NCBI GenBank assembly: GCA_946480445.1
Contig: CAMLJN010000024.1
Coordinates: 1 to 54,146 of the forward strand
DNA length: 54,146 nucleotides
Direction of reading: 5' to 3'
From: an uncultured Buttiauxella sp.
GTDB taxonomy: Bacteria; Pseudomonadota; Gammaproteobacteria; Enterobacterales; Enterobacteriaceae
This document shows positions 41,172 through 51,898 of this stretch, piece after piece; the stretch's first letter is position 1; each line of letters opens with the position of its first letter. Position numbers and translations under genes: made by a program. Below the pieces are notes generated by a model. It saw only the letters and a program-made list of their open reading frames with translations. It did not search any database and was not told the origin of the DNA.

Positions 41172-42089
41172 ATGATTGTACGTCCGCACAAACACTGGTT
41201 TACGCGTCTGTTCGTCTGGCATGGCTCTGTCCTTGAAAAAATCTATTCCCGCCTGCTGCTGAACCTTATCCTGTCTATCTGCGTGATTTTTTTCCTGCCG
41301 TGGTACGAAGCGCTGGGCATCAAGCTGACCATCGCCCCCTTCAGTATTCTGGGCGTTGCCATCGCCATTTTTCTCGGCTTTCGCAACAGCGCCTGCTACG
41401 CACGTTTTAATGAAGCGCGCCTGCTCTGGGGGCAGCTTGCCATCACCTCACGTTCGCTGCTGCGTGAAGTCAAAAGCCTGCCCGCCGCCAGAAGCGAAGA
41501 GATTAACTATTTTGTCAATTTGCAGGTCGCCTTCTGCAATTGCCTGCGTCTGACGCTGCGTAAACAACCGGTGGAGGATGCCCTGCGTCCCTGGCTACGT
41601 GAGGATGAACTGAAATGGGTGGCGGCAAGCCATGCCCCCTGTAATCGCATTTTATTGCTGATGGGCAACTGGCTCTCGGTGCAGCGGACGAAGGGGACAA
41701 TTTCGGATGTGTTGTGGCGCAGCCTGGATAATCATCTCAATGAACATTCCGCCGTCGCCGGAGGGTGCGAGCGTATCACCAGCACGCCGCTGCCTTTCGC
41801 CTATACGCTAATACTGCATCGGACGGTGTATCTCTTCTGCACTATGCTCCCCTTCGCGCTGGTGCAGGATCTGCATTATATGACGCCTTTTCTGTCGGTC
41901 TTTATCTCCTACACCTTTATCTCCCTGGACTGCCTTGCCGAAGAGCTGGAAGATCCGTTTGGTACAGAAGATAACGACCTGGCGCTGAATGCTATCTGCA
42001 ATACTATCGAACGCGACCTGCGGGACATGAACGGCGAGGCGAACCTGCCCGAGAAGCTGCTGCCGAACAGGCATTACCAGCTGAGCTAG
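41172..42089 (+). CDS. yneE: Bestrophin-family ion channel (YneE/KpBest type)
   Basis: 305 residues (E. coli YneE 304). Bestrophin/UPF0187 family, close to Klebsiella KpBest, a pentameric sodium-selective channel. Features are the N-terminal MIVRPHKHWFTRLFVWHGSVL, hydrophobic TM1-TM2 (LLLNLILSICVIFFLPW; FSILGVAIAIFLGFRNSACYARFNEAR), a long soluble helical middle, and late helices FISYTFISLDCLAEELEDPFG. The acidic DPFG motif is conserved. The gene starts at the ATG 3 bases after CATC in the divergent region shared with the MetE-like gene. Physiological role unknown. Confidence 0.9.
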   Translation: MIVRPHKHWFTRLFVWHGSVLEKIYSRLLLNLILSICVIFFLPWYEALGIKLTIAPFSILGVAIAIFLGFRNSACYARFNEARLLWGQLAITSRSLLREVKSLPAARSEEINYFVNLQVAFCNCLRLTLRKQPVEDALRPWLREDELKWVAASHAPCNRILLLMGNWLSVQRTKGTISDVLWRSLDNHLNEHSAVAGGCERITSTPLPFAYTLILHRTVYLFCTMLPFALVQDLHYMTPFLSVFISYTFISLDCLAEELEDPFGTEDNDLALNAICNTIERDLRDMNGEANLPEKLLPNRHYQLS

Positions 42090-42246
42090 CGTCAACATCA
42101 GGAGGGAGAAGCGGGTCTGAAAGCCAATATTAGCGCTGACGGATGGCGATCCTTCCTCTGAGCTTTACTTTTCATATACACTTAGCTGACGCCTCGCAGG
42201 CGAGCTGGAATGGTTAACTGATTAATTAAGCACTTTTGGGAAATTT

Positions 42247-43890
42247 ATGCGCCAGCCAAAACACGATCCCTACCGCCCAAGGGAGTGGCAGCCGCATGAG
42301 AAACCCGCGCTGCTCGGCTCCCCCTCCACACCGCTTCACCCAACGCCAAAACGTATAGCCTACGGCTTGGTTGGGCTACTGGTCTGTCTGACCGGCGCGC
42401 TGGGTAATGCCCTGGTAACGGCCAACCTCAACAATTTGCAGGGCACCTTTGCCGCCTGGTCGAATGAAATCGCCTGGCTGCCCGCCGTCTATGTTATGAC
42501 CAACGCCTCCATTAACCTTCTGCTGGTGAAGTTCCGCCAGCAGTATGGACTGCGTGCCTTTACCGAGGGGTTCCTCGTCCTCTATGTGCTGGTGACTTTC
42601 TTCCATCTGTTCGTAAACGATCTTAACTCCGCAATTATGGTACGAGCCGCGCACGGCATGGTAAGCGCGGCGCTGAGTTCGCTGGGCATTTACTATCAGA
42701 TTCAGGCCTGGCCTGCTAAACACCGGCTAAAAGCCTTAACTATCGGCATTACAGGCTCAACGCTTGCGATCCCGATGGCGCGATTGTTCTCATCGGAGCT
42801 GCTACAGCTCAACGAATGGCGCGGCCTGTATTACTTTGAGCTTGGCCTTGCCCTTGTCTCACTGGCCTGCGTGATGGCCCTGAAGCTCCCGCCAGGCGAC
42901 CGCAAAAAAGTCTTTGAGAAGAAGGATTTTTTGACCTTTATTTTGCTGGCGCCGGGTATTGCTCTGCTGTGCGCCGTGCTCTCACTGGGCCGCATCGACT
43001 GGTGGTTTGAAGCGCCGTGGATTGGCTGGTCGCTTGCCGCCTCGCTGGTGCTGATTGTCGCCGCTATTACCTTTGAGCATAACCGCAGCAATCCGCTGCT
43101 AAATACGCGCTGGCTTTCAAGCGGCAGTATCGTGCGCCTTGGGCTTATTATGGTGCTGATCCGTATTGTGCTGGCAGAGCAGAATACCGGGGTGATCGGC
43201 TACTTGCAGCTTATCGGGCTGCAAAATGAGCAGATGACCAACCTCGCGTGGTCGATCCTGGCGGGTATCACCTGCGGCATCATCGCCAGCTGTCTGAGTA
43301 TTGATATTAAAAAGCTGGCGCGACCGATTATTATTTCGCTGGTGCTGATGGTTATTGCCTCGCTGATGGACAGTCAGTCAAATAACCTCACCCGCCCGGC
43401 GCAGCTGCTGGTCAGCCAGTTCCTGCTTGGCTTCAGCAGCGCGTTTTTCCTTGCGCCCGCTATGTTTGCGGCCATCGGCGGTGTGATTGCCGAGCCGCGA
43501 AATCTGGTCAGTTTTTCCGTGCTGTTCGGCATGAGTCAGAATCTCGGCGGCCTGCTCGGCTCCGCCATACTTGGCACCTTCCAGACCTGGCGGGAAAAAT
43601 ACCACTCCAGCATCCTTGCCGACCAGCTTACGCTGCTTAACCCCATGGTTAGCGAAAGGGTTAACCAATATGCGCAGCTCTACAGCAGCCAGATTAACGA
43701 CGGCACGCAGTTAACTACCCAGGCGCTGCTACAGTTGCAAACGCTCGCCACTAACGAAGCCAATGTGCTGGCCTACAACGACACCTATTTACTGACCGCC
43801 GTCATTGCGTCCGTCACCCTGCTGTGGATCTTCTGGCGTTTGATCCGCGTGAAGCTTGCGGCCAGAAAACAACAAAAGCTGGCGGCCTGA
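42247..43890 (+). CDS. DHA2-type MFS efflux pump (EmrB-like)
   Basis: 547 residues with about 14 hydrophobic segments, the size and layout of EmrB/FarB-type drug:proton antiporters. The first ~38 residues are a soluble Pro-rich arm (HDPYRPREWQPHEKP). Family features are LGNALVTANLNNLQGTF in TM1, WLPAVYVMTNASINLLLVKF in TM2, and a loop ending WPAKHRLKALTIGITGS. GGGA precedes the ATG. First gene of a tripartite set with the HlyD-like adaptor (57 bases on) and the outer-membrane factor. The substrate is unknown; many relatives export fatty acids, detergents or aromatic drugs. Confidence 0.87.
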   Translation: MRQPKHDPYRPREWQPHEKPALLGSPSTPLHPTPKRIAYGLVGLLVCLTGALGNALVTANLNNLQGTFAAWSNEIAWLPAVYVMTNASINLLLVKFRQQYGLRAFTEGFLVLYVLVTFFHLFVNDLNSAIMVRAAHGMVSAALSSLGIYYQIQAWPAKHRLKALTIGITGSTLAIPMARLFSSELLQLNEWRGLYYFELGLALVSLACVMALKLPPGDRKKVFEKKDFLTFILLAPGIALLCAVLSLGRIDWWFEAPWIGWSLAASLVLIVAAITFEHNRSNPLLNTRWLSSGSIVRLGLIMVLIRIVLAEQNTGVIGYLQLIGLQNEQMTNLAWSILAGITCGIIASCLSIDIKKLARPIIISLVLMVIASLMDSQSNNLTRPAQLLVSQFLLGFSSAFFLAPAMFAAIGGVIAEPRNLVSFSVLFGMSQNLGGLLGSAILGTFQTWREKYHSSILADQLTLLNPMVSERVNQYAQLYSSQINDGTQLTTQALLQLQTLATNEANVLAYNDTYLLTAVIASVTLLWIFWRLIRVKLAARKQQKLAA

Positions 43891-43947
43891 AATGCGGGCA
43901 ATCACCTTCTATTTTAATATGAATAAAGCTGTCACCACGGAGCTGCA

Positions 43948-45027
43948 ATGAGTGAACAAGGAACGACTCCGGCCCAGAGCCCGGAGCAAAAAAACCTGCG
44001 TATCGTGTCGATTTTTAGCGCCGCTGCCATAGGTATCGTCGGGGTGCTGGTTATTCTGTACGCCTGGCAGCTACCTCCTTTTACGCGGCACGTTGAATCG
44101 ACTGAAAATGCTTACGTTCGAGGCATGACCACCTTTATCAGCCCGCAGGTCAACGGCTATATTACGGCGGTCAACGTGCAGGATTTTCAGTTTGTGAAAG
44201 CCGGTGATGTGCTGATGACCATTGACGACCGTATCTACCGGCAGCGGGTTCATCAGGCGCAGGCGCAAATTGCCATGAAGCAGGCGGCGCTGGCTAATAA
44301 CCAACAGCAACGTCGCAGCGCCGAAGCGGTCATCAAAAAGAACCAGGCGGCGCTGAAAAATGCCCAGGCCCAGGGAAAAAAGTCTCAGCTTGATCTCAAG
44401 CGCGTGGAAGATTTAACCGCTGACGGGTCGCTTTCCGTACGTGAACGTGATGCCGCCCGCGCAGGCGCGGCGCAGGGCACAGCGGATATAGAACAGGCCG
44501 CAGCACAGCTCGACATGTCCCGCCAGGATCTGCAAACCGTTATCGTTAATCGCGACTCGCTTATGGCCGATGTCGACAACGCTAAAGCAGCGCTCGAACT
44601 GGCGGAAATCGACCTGCAAAACACTAAAATTACCGCGCCACGCGACGGACAGCTCGGACAAATCGCCGTGCGCCTGGGCGCCTATGTCGCCGCCGGCACT
44701 CGCCTGACGACCCTGGTCCCGGAGGATACCTGGATCATCGCTAACGTAAAAGAGACGCAGCTGGCTGATATGAAGGTAGGCCAGGCCGTCAGCTTCACCG
44801 TCGACGCGCTTGCCAATGAGAAATTTAACGGCCGGGTCGAGAATATTTCCCCGGCGACCGGCGTCGAGTTCAGCGCAATCTCCCCGGACAATGCCAGCGG
44901 CAACTTTGTAAAAATTGCCCAACGTATTCCGGTGCGTATTGAAGTGCTTGGCGATGCCGATAAGCGCAAACGCCTGCGTCCCGGCATGTCTGTTCAGGTA
45001 CATATCGACACGCGGGAGAAAGAGTGA
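43948..45027 (+). CDS. HlyD/EmrA-type membrane-fusion protein
   Basis: 359 residues. One N-terminal transmembrane helix (IVSIFSAAAIGIVGVLVILYAWQL), then the periplasmic adaptor: biotinyl-lipoyl half (ESTENAYVRG, YITAVNVQDFQFVKAGDVLMTID), a long alpha-hairpin of ~120 residues rich in Ala/Gln/Lys, the second lipoyl half (NTKITAPRDGQLGQIAVRLGAYV) and a beta-barrel (VKETQLADMKVGQAVSFTVDA). It bridges the MFS pump and the outer-membrane channel. GGAG precedes the ATG. The stop overlaps the next start by one base (TGATG), indicating translational coupling. Confidence 0.92.
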   Translation: MSEQGTTPAQSPEQKNLRIVSIFSAAAIGIVGVLVILYAWQLPPFTRHVESTENAYVRGMTTFISPQVNGYITAVNVQDFQFVKAGDVLMTIDDRIYRQRVHQAQAQIAMKQAALANNQQQRRSAEAVIKKNQAALKNAQAQGKKSQLDLKRVEDLTADGSLSVRERDAARAGAAQGTADIEQAAAQLDMSRQDLQTVIVNRDSLMADVDNAKAALELAEIDLQNTKITAPRDGQLGQIAVRLGAYVAAGTRLTTLVPEDTWIIANVKETQLADMKVGQAVSFTVDALANEKFNGRVENISPATGVEFSAISPDNASGNFVKIAQRIPVRIEVLGDADKRKRLRPGMSVQVHIDTREKE

Positions 45028-46406
45028 TGAAGCGGCGTAATCTGTCCTGCATTGTGGCCGCTTTGCTGCTGGCCGGCTGCCATTCGCCACAGGTCGAGCA
45101 GGTCCAATCCTCGCTTAAGATCCCCCAGGAGTGGCGTCAACAGATAGGCCCGGCATCAGCTGCCGAGGGCTTCTGGTGGCGTAATTTTCATGATTCGCAG
45201 CTTAATGGCTACGTGGATGAGGCGCTGCGTTACAACAGCGACGTGTTGACCGCACGCGAGCGGGTTAATGAATATCAGGCCCGCGTGCAGGCCGCGACGG
45301 GCGCGCAGTTACCCACCCTTGATGCAGGATTTAACGCCAGCCGCAGCCGTTCACAATCTGCGGCTACGGGGCTGCCAGTGCATAGCGAGTTGTATAAAGG
45401 CAGTCTGAGCGCTAACTACAACGTCGATTTGTGGGGAGAATACAGTAGCGCAACGGATGCCGCGCAGGCCAGTCTGGCGGCGCAGAAAGCGGCCGCCGCC
45501 GCGGCAAATCTGACGGTGGCCTCCTCCGTTGCCGCAGGGTATATCACACTTCTGGCGTTGGATGAGCAGCTGAAAGTCACTCAGGACACGCTTACCGCGC
45601 GGGAAAATGCGTACCGGCTCGCAAAGCGTCAGTTTGAAACCGGCTACAGCTCGCGCCTGGAGCTGATGCAGGCCGACTCCGAATATCGCTCAACCCGCGC
45701 GCAAATCCCACAGCTGAAACACCAGATCGCTCAACAGGAAAACGCGCTCAGCGTACTGATCGGCGCAAATCCTGGTTCGGTAAAACGTGGCGGTGAGTTT
45801 GTGCAGCTCACTCCGCTAAAGCTCCCTTCTCAGCTGCCGTCAACGTTGCTCAATCGCCGCCCGGATATCGTGCAGGCCGAAAGGCAACTGCTGGCGGCAG
45901 ACAATTCTCTGGACTCATCTCGCGCCCGGCTGCTGCCCTCCCTTAACCTTGTCGCATCGGGCAGCCTACAGGACAGCACGCTTTCGCAGCTTGTCGATAA
46001 TCCGCTGCGGCTCTGGAGCATCGGCGGCAGCATACTTGCCCCTCTGCTTAACCGTGAAGCGCTCAACGCGCAGGTTGATATTGCCATGTCCCAGCGCAAC
46101 CAGGCGCTTTACGCTTACGAAAGCACGGTGCGCAACGCCTTTAAAGAAGTAAACGACAGCATTGATGCAATCGCACGCCTGGAAGAGCAGCTTGTCGAGC
46201 TACAGGCGCGTGAAGAGGTGGCAAAGGAAACGCTACGTATCGCGCAGAACCGCTATCGCAACGGCTACTCATCCTATCTCGATGAGCTGGATGCCCAACG
46301 CACATTATTCTCGACGCAGCTGAGCGTAGTGCAGGTAAAAAACAATGTATTACTTGCGCAGGTCGATCTTTATCGTGCGCTGGGCGGAGGCTGGCCGGGT
46401 CTTTAG
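45027..46406 (+). CDS. NodT-family outer-membrane efflux lipoprotein
   Basis: 459 residues. Lipoprotein signal ending LLAGC (Cys18), followed by the NodT/OprM opening (PQEWRQQI, FWWRNFHDSQLNGYVDEAL). Two repeats of the outer-membrane-efflux-protein domain follow, each with long coiled helices and short beta strands; the second begins QLPSTLLNRRPDIVQAERQL. The end is LGGGWPGL, a common terminus in this family. Having its own channel means the system need not rely on TolC. Third gene of the efflux set; start chosen at 45027 because it preserves the lipobox and coupling. Confidence 0.92.
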   Translation: MKRRNLSCIVAALLLAGCHSPQVEQVQSSLKIPQEWRQQIGPASAAEGFWWRNFHDSQLNGYVDEALRYNSDVLTARERVNEYQARVQAATGAQLPTLDAGFNASRSRSQSAATGLPVHSELYKGSLSANYNVDLWGEYSSATDAAQASLAAQKAAAAAANLTVASSVAAGYITLLALDEQLKVTQDTLTARENAYRLAKRQFETGYSSRLELMQADSEYRSTRAQIPQLKHQIAQQENALSVLIGANPGSVKRGGEFVQLTPLKLPSQLPSTLLNRRPDIVQAERQLLAADNSLDSSRARLLPSLNLVASGSLQDSTLSQLVDNPLRLWSIGGSILAPLLNREALNAQVDIAMSQRNQALYAYESTVRNAFKEVNDSIDAIARLEEQLVELQAREEVAKETLRIAQNRYRNGYSSYLDELDAQRTLFSTQLSVVQVKNNVLLAQVDLYRALGGGWPGL

Positions 46407-46454
46407 CTTTCGGTTAGCTGATTAACTTAACGGACAAATCATCGGAGTAACGCT

Positions 46455-47114
46455 ATGCAACAGCAATGGTCGGATGTAGATGAATATCTGGTTAACTCAC
46501 TGATCCCGGACGATCCCATATTCCAGCGGATCCTCGCGAATAATCATGCAGCGGGTCTTCCTGCTCATGACGTGGCGCCTAATCAGGGGCGGTTTCTCCA
46601 GTTGCTGGTACAGATTACAGGCGCGAAAAACATTCTTGAAATTGGCACGCTTGGCGCGTACAGCTCGGTGTGGATGGCCCGGGCATTACCGGAAGGTGGC
46701 AGGCTAATTACTCTGGAAGCCGATCCTCATCATGCGGCAACCGCGAAGAAGAACATTCAAATCGCCGGATTAGAAGCCGTTATTGATCTGCACGTTGGCC
46801 CGGCGACTGATACGTTACCGCATCTGGAAAGTTACGCTCCGTTCGATCTGATTTTTATTGACGCCGATAAACCCAGCAATCCTGTTTATCTTGATTGGGC
46901 ACTCAACTATTCCCGGTCTGGCACACTCATTATCGGGGATAACGTGGTGCGCGATGGCGCGGTGACAAACCCGCATAGCGACGATCCCAGAGTTCAGGGC
47001 GTGAGAAAATTTATCGAGCTGATTGGGGACAACCCTCGCCTTACCGCCACCGCTCTGCAAACGGTGGGCAGCAAAGGCTGGGATGGCTTTACACTCGCCA
47101 GGGTAAACGGCTAA
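46455..47114 (+). CDS. SAM-dependent O-methyltransferase (family 3)
   Basis: 219 residues, caffeoyl-CoA O-methyltransferase-like group. SAM motif I is NILEIGTLGAYSSVWMARALP, motif II is RLITLEADP, and the metal/catalytic strand is FDLIFIDADKPSNPVYLDWAL with GTLIIGDNVVRDG after it. Such enzymes methylate catechol-type hydroxyls using a divalent metal. It lies 48 bases after the efflux channel gene with its own GGAG, so it may be a fourth operon member acting on the exported compound; this is inference. Convergent with hrpA. Confidence 0.88.
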   Translation: MQQQWSDVDEYLVNSLIPDDPIFQRILANNHAAGLPAHDVAPNQGRFLQLLVQITGAKNILEIGTLGAYSSVWMARALPEGGRLITLEADPHHAATAKKNIQIAGLEAVIDLHVGPATDTLPHLESYAPFDLIFIDADKPSNPVYLDWALNYSRSGTLIIGDNVVRDGAVTNPHSDDPRVQGVRKFIELIGDNPRLTATALQTVGSKGWDGFTLARVNG

Positions 47115-47156
47115 ACCTCGTATTAGGTTGGCGAAAACTTACCCCGGCCCATTTCC

Positions 47157-50100
47157 TCAGGCGACTATCTGCTCCATCGCCTGTAAAATGCGCTTGTCGG
47201 ATATCGGGTATGGCGTACCCAGCTGCTGCGCAAAGAAGCTGACGCGCAGCTCTTCAATCATCCAGCGTATCTCCTGCACGTCATCATCCTCACGGCGTTT
47301 TGGCGGAAGTTTATTCAGCCACTGCTGCCAGACCTGCTGGACATGCTCTACCTTGAGCATCTGAACGCGATCGCGGTGCGGGTCGACGGCCATTTTCTCC
47401 AGGCGCTTTTCAATCGCCTGCAAATAACGCAGGGTGTCACCCAGACGTCGGTAGCCGTTACCCGTGACAAACCCGCGGTATACCAGGCCGTTCATCTGCG
47501 CTTTAACATCCGACAGGCCCAGAGCCATCGTCATATCCACCCGCCCTTTAAGGCGTTTGTTGATATTAAATACAGCGGTGAGGATTTGTTCGACCTGCTT
47601 AGCAATATCCACCACGGCGTCGTTGAGTTCCGCGCGCACTTTTTCATGCAGCGCAGCAAAGCCTTCTTCCGTCCATACCGGCCCGCCAGCCTGAGCTATC
47701 AGCTTGTCCACGCCGCAGGAGATACAGTCGTCGATCAAATCCAGCACCTTGCCGTACGGATTAAAATACAGGCCTAGCTTGGCTTTGTTTGGCAGCTTTT
47801 CATGCAGATACTTAATCGGCGACGGGATGTTTAACAGCAGTAAACGCCGCAGGCCGCGCCACATTGCCTGCTGTTGTTCCAGCGGGTTATCAAAGAGTTT
47901 GATGCCCACGCTCTCTTTTTCATCCACCAGCGCCGGGAAGGCCTTCATGCGGTAATTGCCGCGCTTTTGCTCATAGCTTTCAGGCAGCGAGCCAAAGCTC
48001 CAGATGTGCAGGCCGCTCTGTTCGATACCGTCATCCGCCACGGCAGACAGCGTCTGCTGCACTTTGTCTTTCAGGCCACCTTTCAGTGCGGTGAGATCCT
48101 TGCCCTCTTTGAGCTTTTTATTGTGCTCATCCACCACGCGGAAGGTCATTTTCAGGTGATCGGGCACCTGATCCCACTGCCAGTCTTCCCGGTCAATGGT
48201 GACACCCGACATGCGACGAAATTCGCGCTCAAGACTCTCCAGCAGCGGGAGTTCAAACGCCGTTGCCCGACCTAAGAATGCTTCGGCATAGTTTGGCGCA
48301 GGCACAAAGTTGCGGCGCACAGGCTTGGGTAGCGATTTAATCAGCGCAATGACCAGTTCGCGGCGTACGCCTGGGATCTGCCATTCAAATCCGGCATCTT
48401 CCACCTGATTGAGCAGCGGCAACGGAATATGCACCGTTACGCCGTCTGCATCCGCCCCCGGTTCAAACTGGTAGGTTAAACGCAGTTTGAGATTGCCCTG
48501 ATGCCAGAAGTTCGGATAGTCCAGCTTGCTGACCTGTTCCGCCCCCTCTTTTATCAGCATGCTCTTTTCAAAATTGAGCAGATCCGGCGTCTCTTTGCTG
48601 GTCTTTTTCCACCAGTTATCAAAGTGGCGAGCCGAAATTACATCGTGGGCAATACGCTGATCGTAAAACTCGAAGAGGGTTTCGTCGTCCACCAGAATGT
48701 CACGGCGGCGTGACTTATGCTCAAGCTCTTCCACTTCATTGCGCAGCTTGAGGTTCTCGCGGAAGAAGGCGTGACGCGTCTGCCAGTCCCCTTCTACCAA
48801 CGCGTGGCGAATAAACAGCTCCCGGCATAGCACAGGATCTATCTGGCTGTAGTTCACGCTGCGGGCCGCAACTATCGGCAGGCCGTATAACGTGACCTTT
48901 TCCGTCGCCATTACCGCGCCCTGTGATTTCTCCCAGTGCGGCTCACTGTAGGATTTCTTGATCAGATGCAGGGCCTGCGGCTCAACCCATTCAGGGTCGA
49001 TACGTGCGGCGATGCGCCCCCACAGGCGGCTGGTTTCAACCAGCTCGGCAACCATGGTCCATTTTGGCGGCTTCCTGAATAATCCCGAGCCTGGGAAGAT
49101 GGAAAAGCGCGCGTTACGGGCGCCGGTATATTCCTGTTTGTCAGCATCTTTCTGGCCGATATGGGAGAGCAAGCCGGTCAGCAGCGCGCAGTGAACGGAG
49201 CGAAAATCCGACGGCTCGCTGTTAATTGGCAGGCCAAGCTCTTTTACCACCTGACGCAGCTGGGTATAAATATCCTGCCACTCGCGCACGCGAAGATAGT
49301 TGAGGTAATCGGTTTTACACTGACGGCGGAACTGGTTAGACGACAGCTCTTTTTGCTGTTCACCCAGATAGTTCCACAGGTTCACATAGGCCAGGAAGTC
49401 TGACTCTTTATCGTGGAAGCGGCGATGCTTTTCATCCGAAGCCTGCTGTTTGTCCATCGGACGTTCACGCGGATCCTGGATAGAAAGTGCGGAGGTAATG
49501 ATCATGACTTCACGCACGCAGCCAAACTTCTGCGCTTCCAGCACCATACGAGCCAGACGAGGGTCGACGGGGAGCTGAGACAGCTGGCGGCCCAATGGCG
49601 TCAGCTTATAGACACTGTGATCTTCATCGCTGGTAATGGCACCAAGTTCTTCAAGCAGGCGCACACCGTCCTGGATATTCCGTTTATCCGGCGCTTCCAC
49701 AAACGGGAAGGCAGCAATATCACCCAGGCCAAGCGCGGTCATTTGCAGAATAACGGAGGCCAGATTCGTTCGCAGGATTTCAGGATCGGTAAATTCCGGA
49801 CGCGACAGGAAATCGTCTTCCGAATAAAGACGGATGCAGATCCCTTCAGATACGCGCCCGCAGCGACCTTTACGCTGGTTTGCAGAAGCCTGCGAAACCG
49901 GCTCAATGGGCAGACGCTGCACTTTGGTGCGGTAGCTGTAACGGCTAATGCGTGCGGTGCCGGGGTCAATCACGTATTTGATGCCGGGCACGGTAAGCGA
50001 GGTTTCCGCGACGTTGGTCGCCAGTACGATACGACGCCCTGCGTGGGACTGGAATACCCGGTTCTGTTCGCTGTTAGATAGCCGCGCATACAGTGGAAGC

Positions 50101-51056
50101 ACTTCGGTATGCGGCAGATTTAGTTTGTTAAGCGCATCGGCAGTATCGCGAATTTCGCGCTCGCCGCTCATAAAGATCAGAATATCACCCGCGCTCTCAC
50201 GTCCCAGCTCGTCCACCGCATCAAAAATGGCCTGAAGCTGATCGCGATCGGTATCGTCGGCCTCTTCCACAATCGGGCGATAGCGCACCTCAACAGGATA
50301 GGTGCGGCCGGAGACTTCAATAATAGGCGCATTGTTGAAATGCCGTGAGAAACGTTCCGGGTCAATGGTCGCGGAGGTGATGATGATTTTCAGATCCGGG
50401 CGACGCGGCAGCAGCTCGCGGAGATAGCCGAGCAGGAAGTCGATATTCAGGCTGCGCTCGTGCGCTTCATCAATGATGATGGTGTCGTACTGCATCAGCA
50501 GCCGGTCCTGCTGGATTTCCGCCAACAAAATACCGTCGGTCATTAGCTTGACCATCGTATTCTCACCGACATGGTCGGTGAAGCGCACCTTATAGCCTAC
50601 GCAGCCGCCCGGCTCCGTTTGCAGTTCTTCAGCGATACGATTCGCCACGGTGCGTGCTGCCAGGCGACGGGGCTGCGTATGGCCGATAAGCCCTTTCACA
50701 CCGCGCCCAAGCTCCATACAGATCTTTGGCAGCTGCGTAGTTTTCCCCGACCCGGTTTCACCGGCCACGATGACGACCTGGTTTTCGCGAATGGCGTCCA
50801 GAATGTCCTGCTTCTTCTGGCTAACGGGCAAGTTTTCCGGGTAGGTAATCGCCGGGCGTGCCGCTTCGCGCAGCAGAACCTTACCGGCTGCGGCAGCTAT
50901 TTCAGCGGCCAGCGCATCGAACACCGCCTGCTGAGATTCAGGATTTTTCACCTTCTTCGCCCCGTGGATACGGCGAGAAAAACGTTGTCTGTCGCGGAGC
51001 ATCAGGCCATTAAGGCTGCTCAGAAGCGAGGTTACGGAGGATTTTGTATTTTCCAT
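47157..51056 (-). CDS. hrpA: ATP-dependent RNA helicase HrpA
   Basis: 1299 residues from the ATG at 51056 (E. coli HrpA 1300). DEAH-box helicase: Walker A GETGSGKT (99-106), DEAH (196-199), SAT motif III (IITSATIDPERF), motif VI QRKGRCGR. These are followed by the HA2/OB-fold and the long C-terminal DUF3418-type region special to HrpA. In E. coli HrpA resolves stalled or collided ribosomes and processes fimbrial mRNA. Near-identical throughout; the first ~18 residues differ. A weak ribosome site precedes the start. Divergent from azoR, as in E. coli. Confidence 0.97.
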   Translation of the reverse strand: MENTKSSVTSLLSSLNGLMLRDRQRFSRRIHGAKKVKNPESQQAVFDALAAEIAAAAGKVLLREAARPAITYPENLPVSQKKQDILDAIRENQVVIVAGETGSGKTTQLPKICMELGRGVKGLIGHTQPRRLAARTVANRIAEELQTEPGGCVGYKVRFTDHVGENTMVKLMTDGILLAEIQQDRLLMQYDTIIIDEAHERSLNIDFLLGYLRELLPRRPDLKIIITSATIDPERFSRHFNNAPIIEVSGRTYPVEVRYRPIVEEADDTDRDQLQAIFDAVDELGRESAGDILIFMSGEREIRDTADALNKLNLPHTEVLPLYARLSNSEQNRVFQSHAGRRIVLATNVAETSLTVPGIKYVIDPGTARISRYSYRTKVQRLPIEPVSQASANQRKGRCGRVSEGICIRLYSEDDFLSRPEFTDPEILRTNLASVILQMTALGLGDIAAFPFVEAPDKRNIQDGVRLLEELGAITSDEDHSVYKLTPLGRQLSQLPVDPRLARMVLEAQKFGCVREVMIITSALSIQDPRERPMDKQQASDEKHRRFHDKESDFLAYVNLWNYLGEQQKELSSNQFRRQCKTDYLNYLRVREWQDIYTQLRQVVKELGLPINSEPSDFRSVHCALLTGLLSHIGQKDADKQEYTGARNARFSIFPGSGLFRKPPKWTMVAELVETSRLWGRIAARIDPEWVEPQALHLIKKSYSEPHWEKSQGAVMATEKVTLYGLPIVAARSVNYSQIDPVLCRELFIRHALVEGDWQTRHAFFRENLKLRNEVEELEHKSRRRDILVDDETLFEFYDQRIAHDVISARHFDNWWKKTSKETPDLLNFEKSMLIKEGAEQVSKLDYPNFWHQGNLKLRLTYQFEPGADADGVTVHIPLPLLNQVEDAGFEWQIPGVRRELVIALIKSLPKPVRRNFVPAPNYAEAFLGRATAFELPLLESLEREFRRMSGVTIDREDWQWDQVPDHLKMTFRVVDEHNKKLKEGKDLTALKGGLKDKVQQTLSAVADDGIEQSGLHIWSFGSLPESYEQKRGNYRMKAFPALVDEKESVGIKLFDNPLEQQQAMWRGLRRLLLLNIPSPIKYLHEKLPNKAKLGLYFNPYGKVLDLIDDCISCGVDKLIAQAGGPVWTEEGFAALHEKVRAELNDAVVDIAKQVEQILTAVFNINKRLKGRVDMTMALGLSDVKAQMNGLVYRGFVTGNGYRRLGDTLRYLQAIEKRLEKMAVDPHRDRVQMLKVEHVQQVWQQWLNKLPPKRREDDDVQEIRWMIEELRVSFFAQQLGTPYPISDKRILQAMEQIVA

Positions 51057-51162
51057 GGCGTCATCGTTACGGCAGAGCACTGCACTGCACTGCCTGCTAA
51101 ATATTTTTCGTTAATTACCCGTAGATTACCACATCACTGCCGCAGGCGCCTTGTTCAATAAA

Positions 51163-51181
51163 ATCGAACATAGAGTTCGAT
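51163..51181. promoter_or_regulatory. Inverted repeat in the hrpA-azoR region
   Basis: ATCGAAC-ATAGA-GTTCGAT is a perfect 7-bp inverted repeat, with a further GTTC half-site at 51153-51156 (TTGTTCAATAAAATCGAACA). It lies ~95 bases upstream of azoR and is a plausible operator for a regulator of the azoreductase. No regulator is identified. Confidence 0.4.
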
Positions 51182-51252
51182 ATATTGCGCTATCACTGTC
51201 GTCAGATTGTGAATACATTAACCTTCAGCGACCGGGCAATCTGTCCGAATGA

Positions 51253-51879
<627 letters not shown>

Positions 51880-51898
51880 TTGCTATCAGTTTGACGAG

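Noticed and set aside
47343-50235. Several long open frames on the plus strand inside hrpA
   Set aside because: They are antisense shadows of a highly conserved helicase in GC-rich DNA; none has a credible ribosome site or family match.
51153-51181. Gram-positive-type LexA box upstream of azoR
   Set aside because: The CGAAC...GTTCG halves have a five-base spacer instead of four, and enteric LexA uses a different CTG-N10-CAG site.
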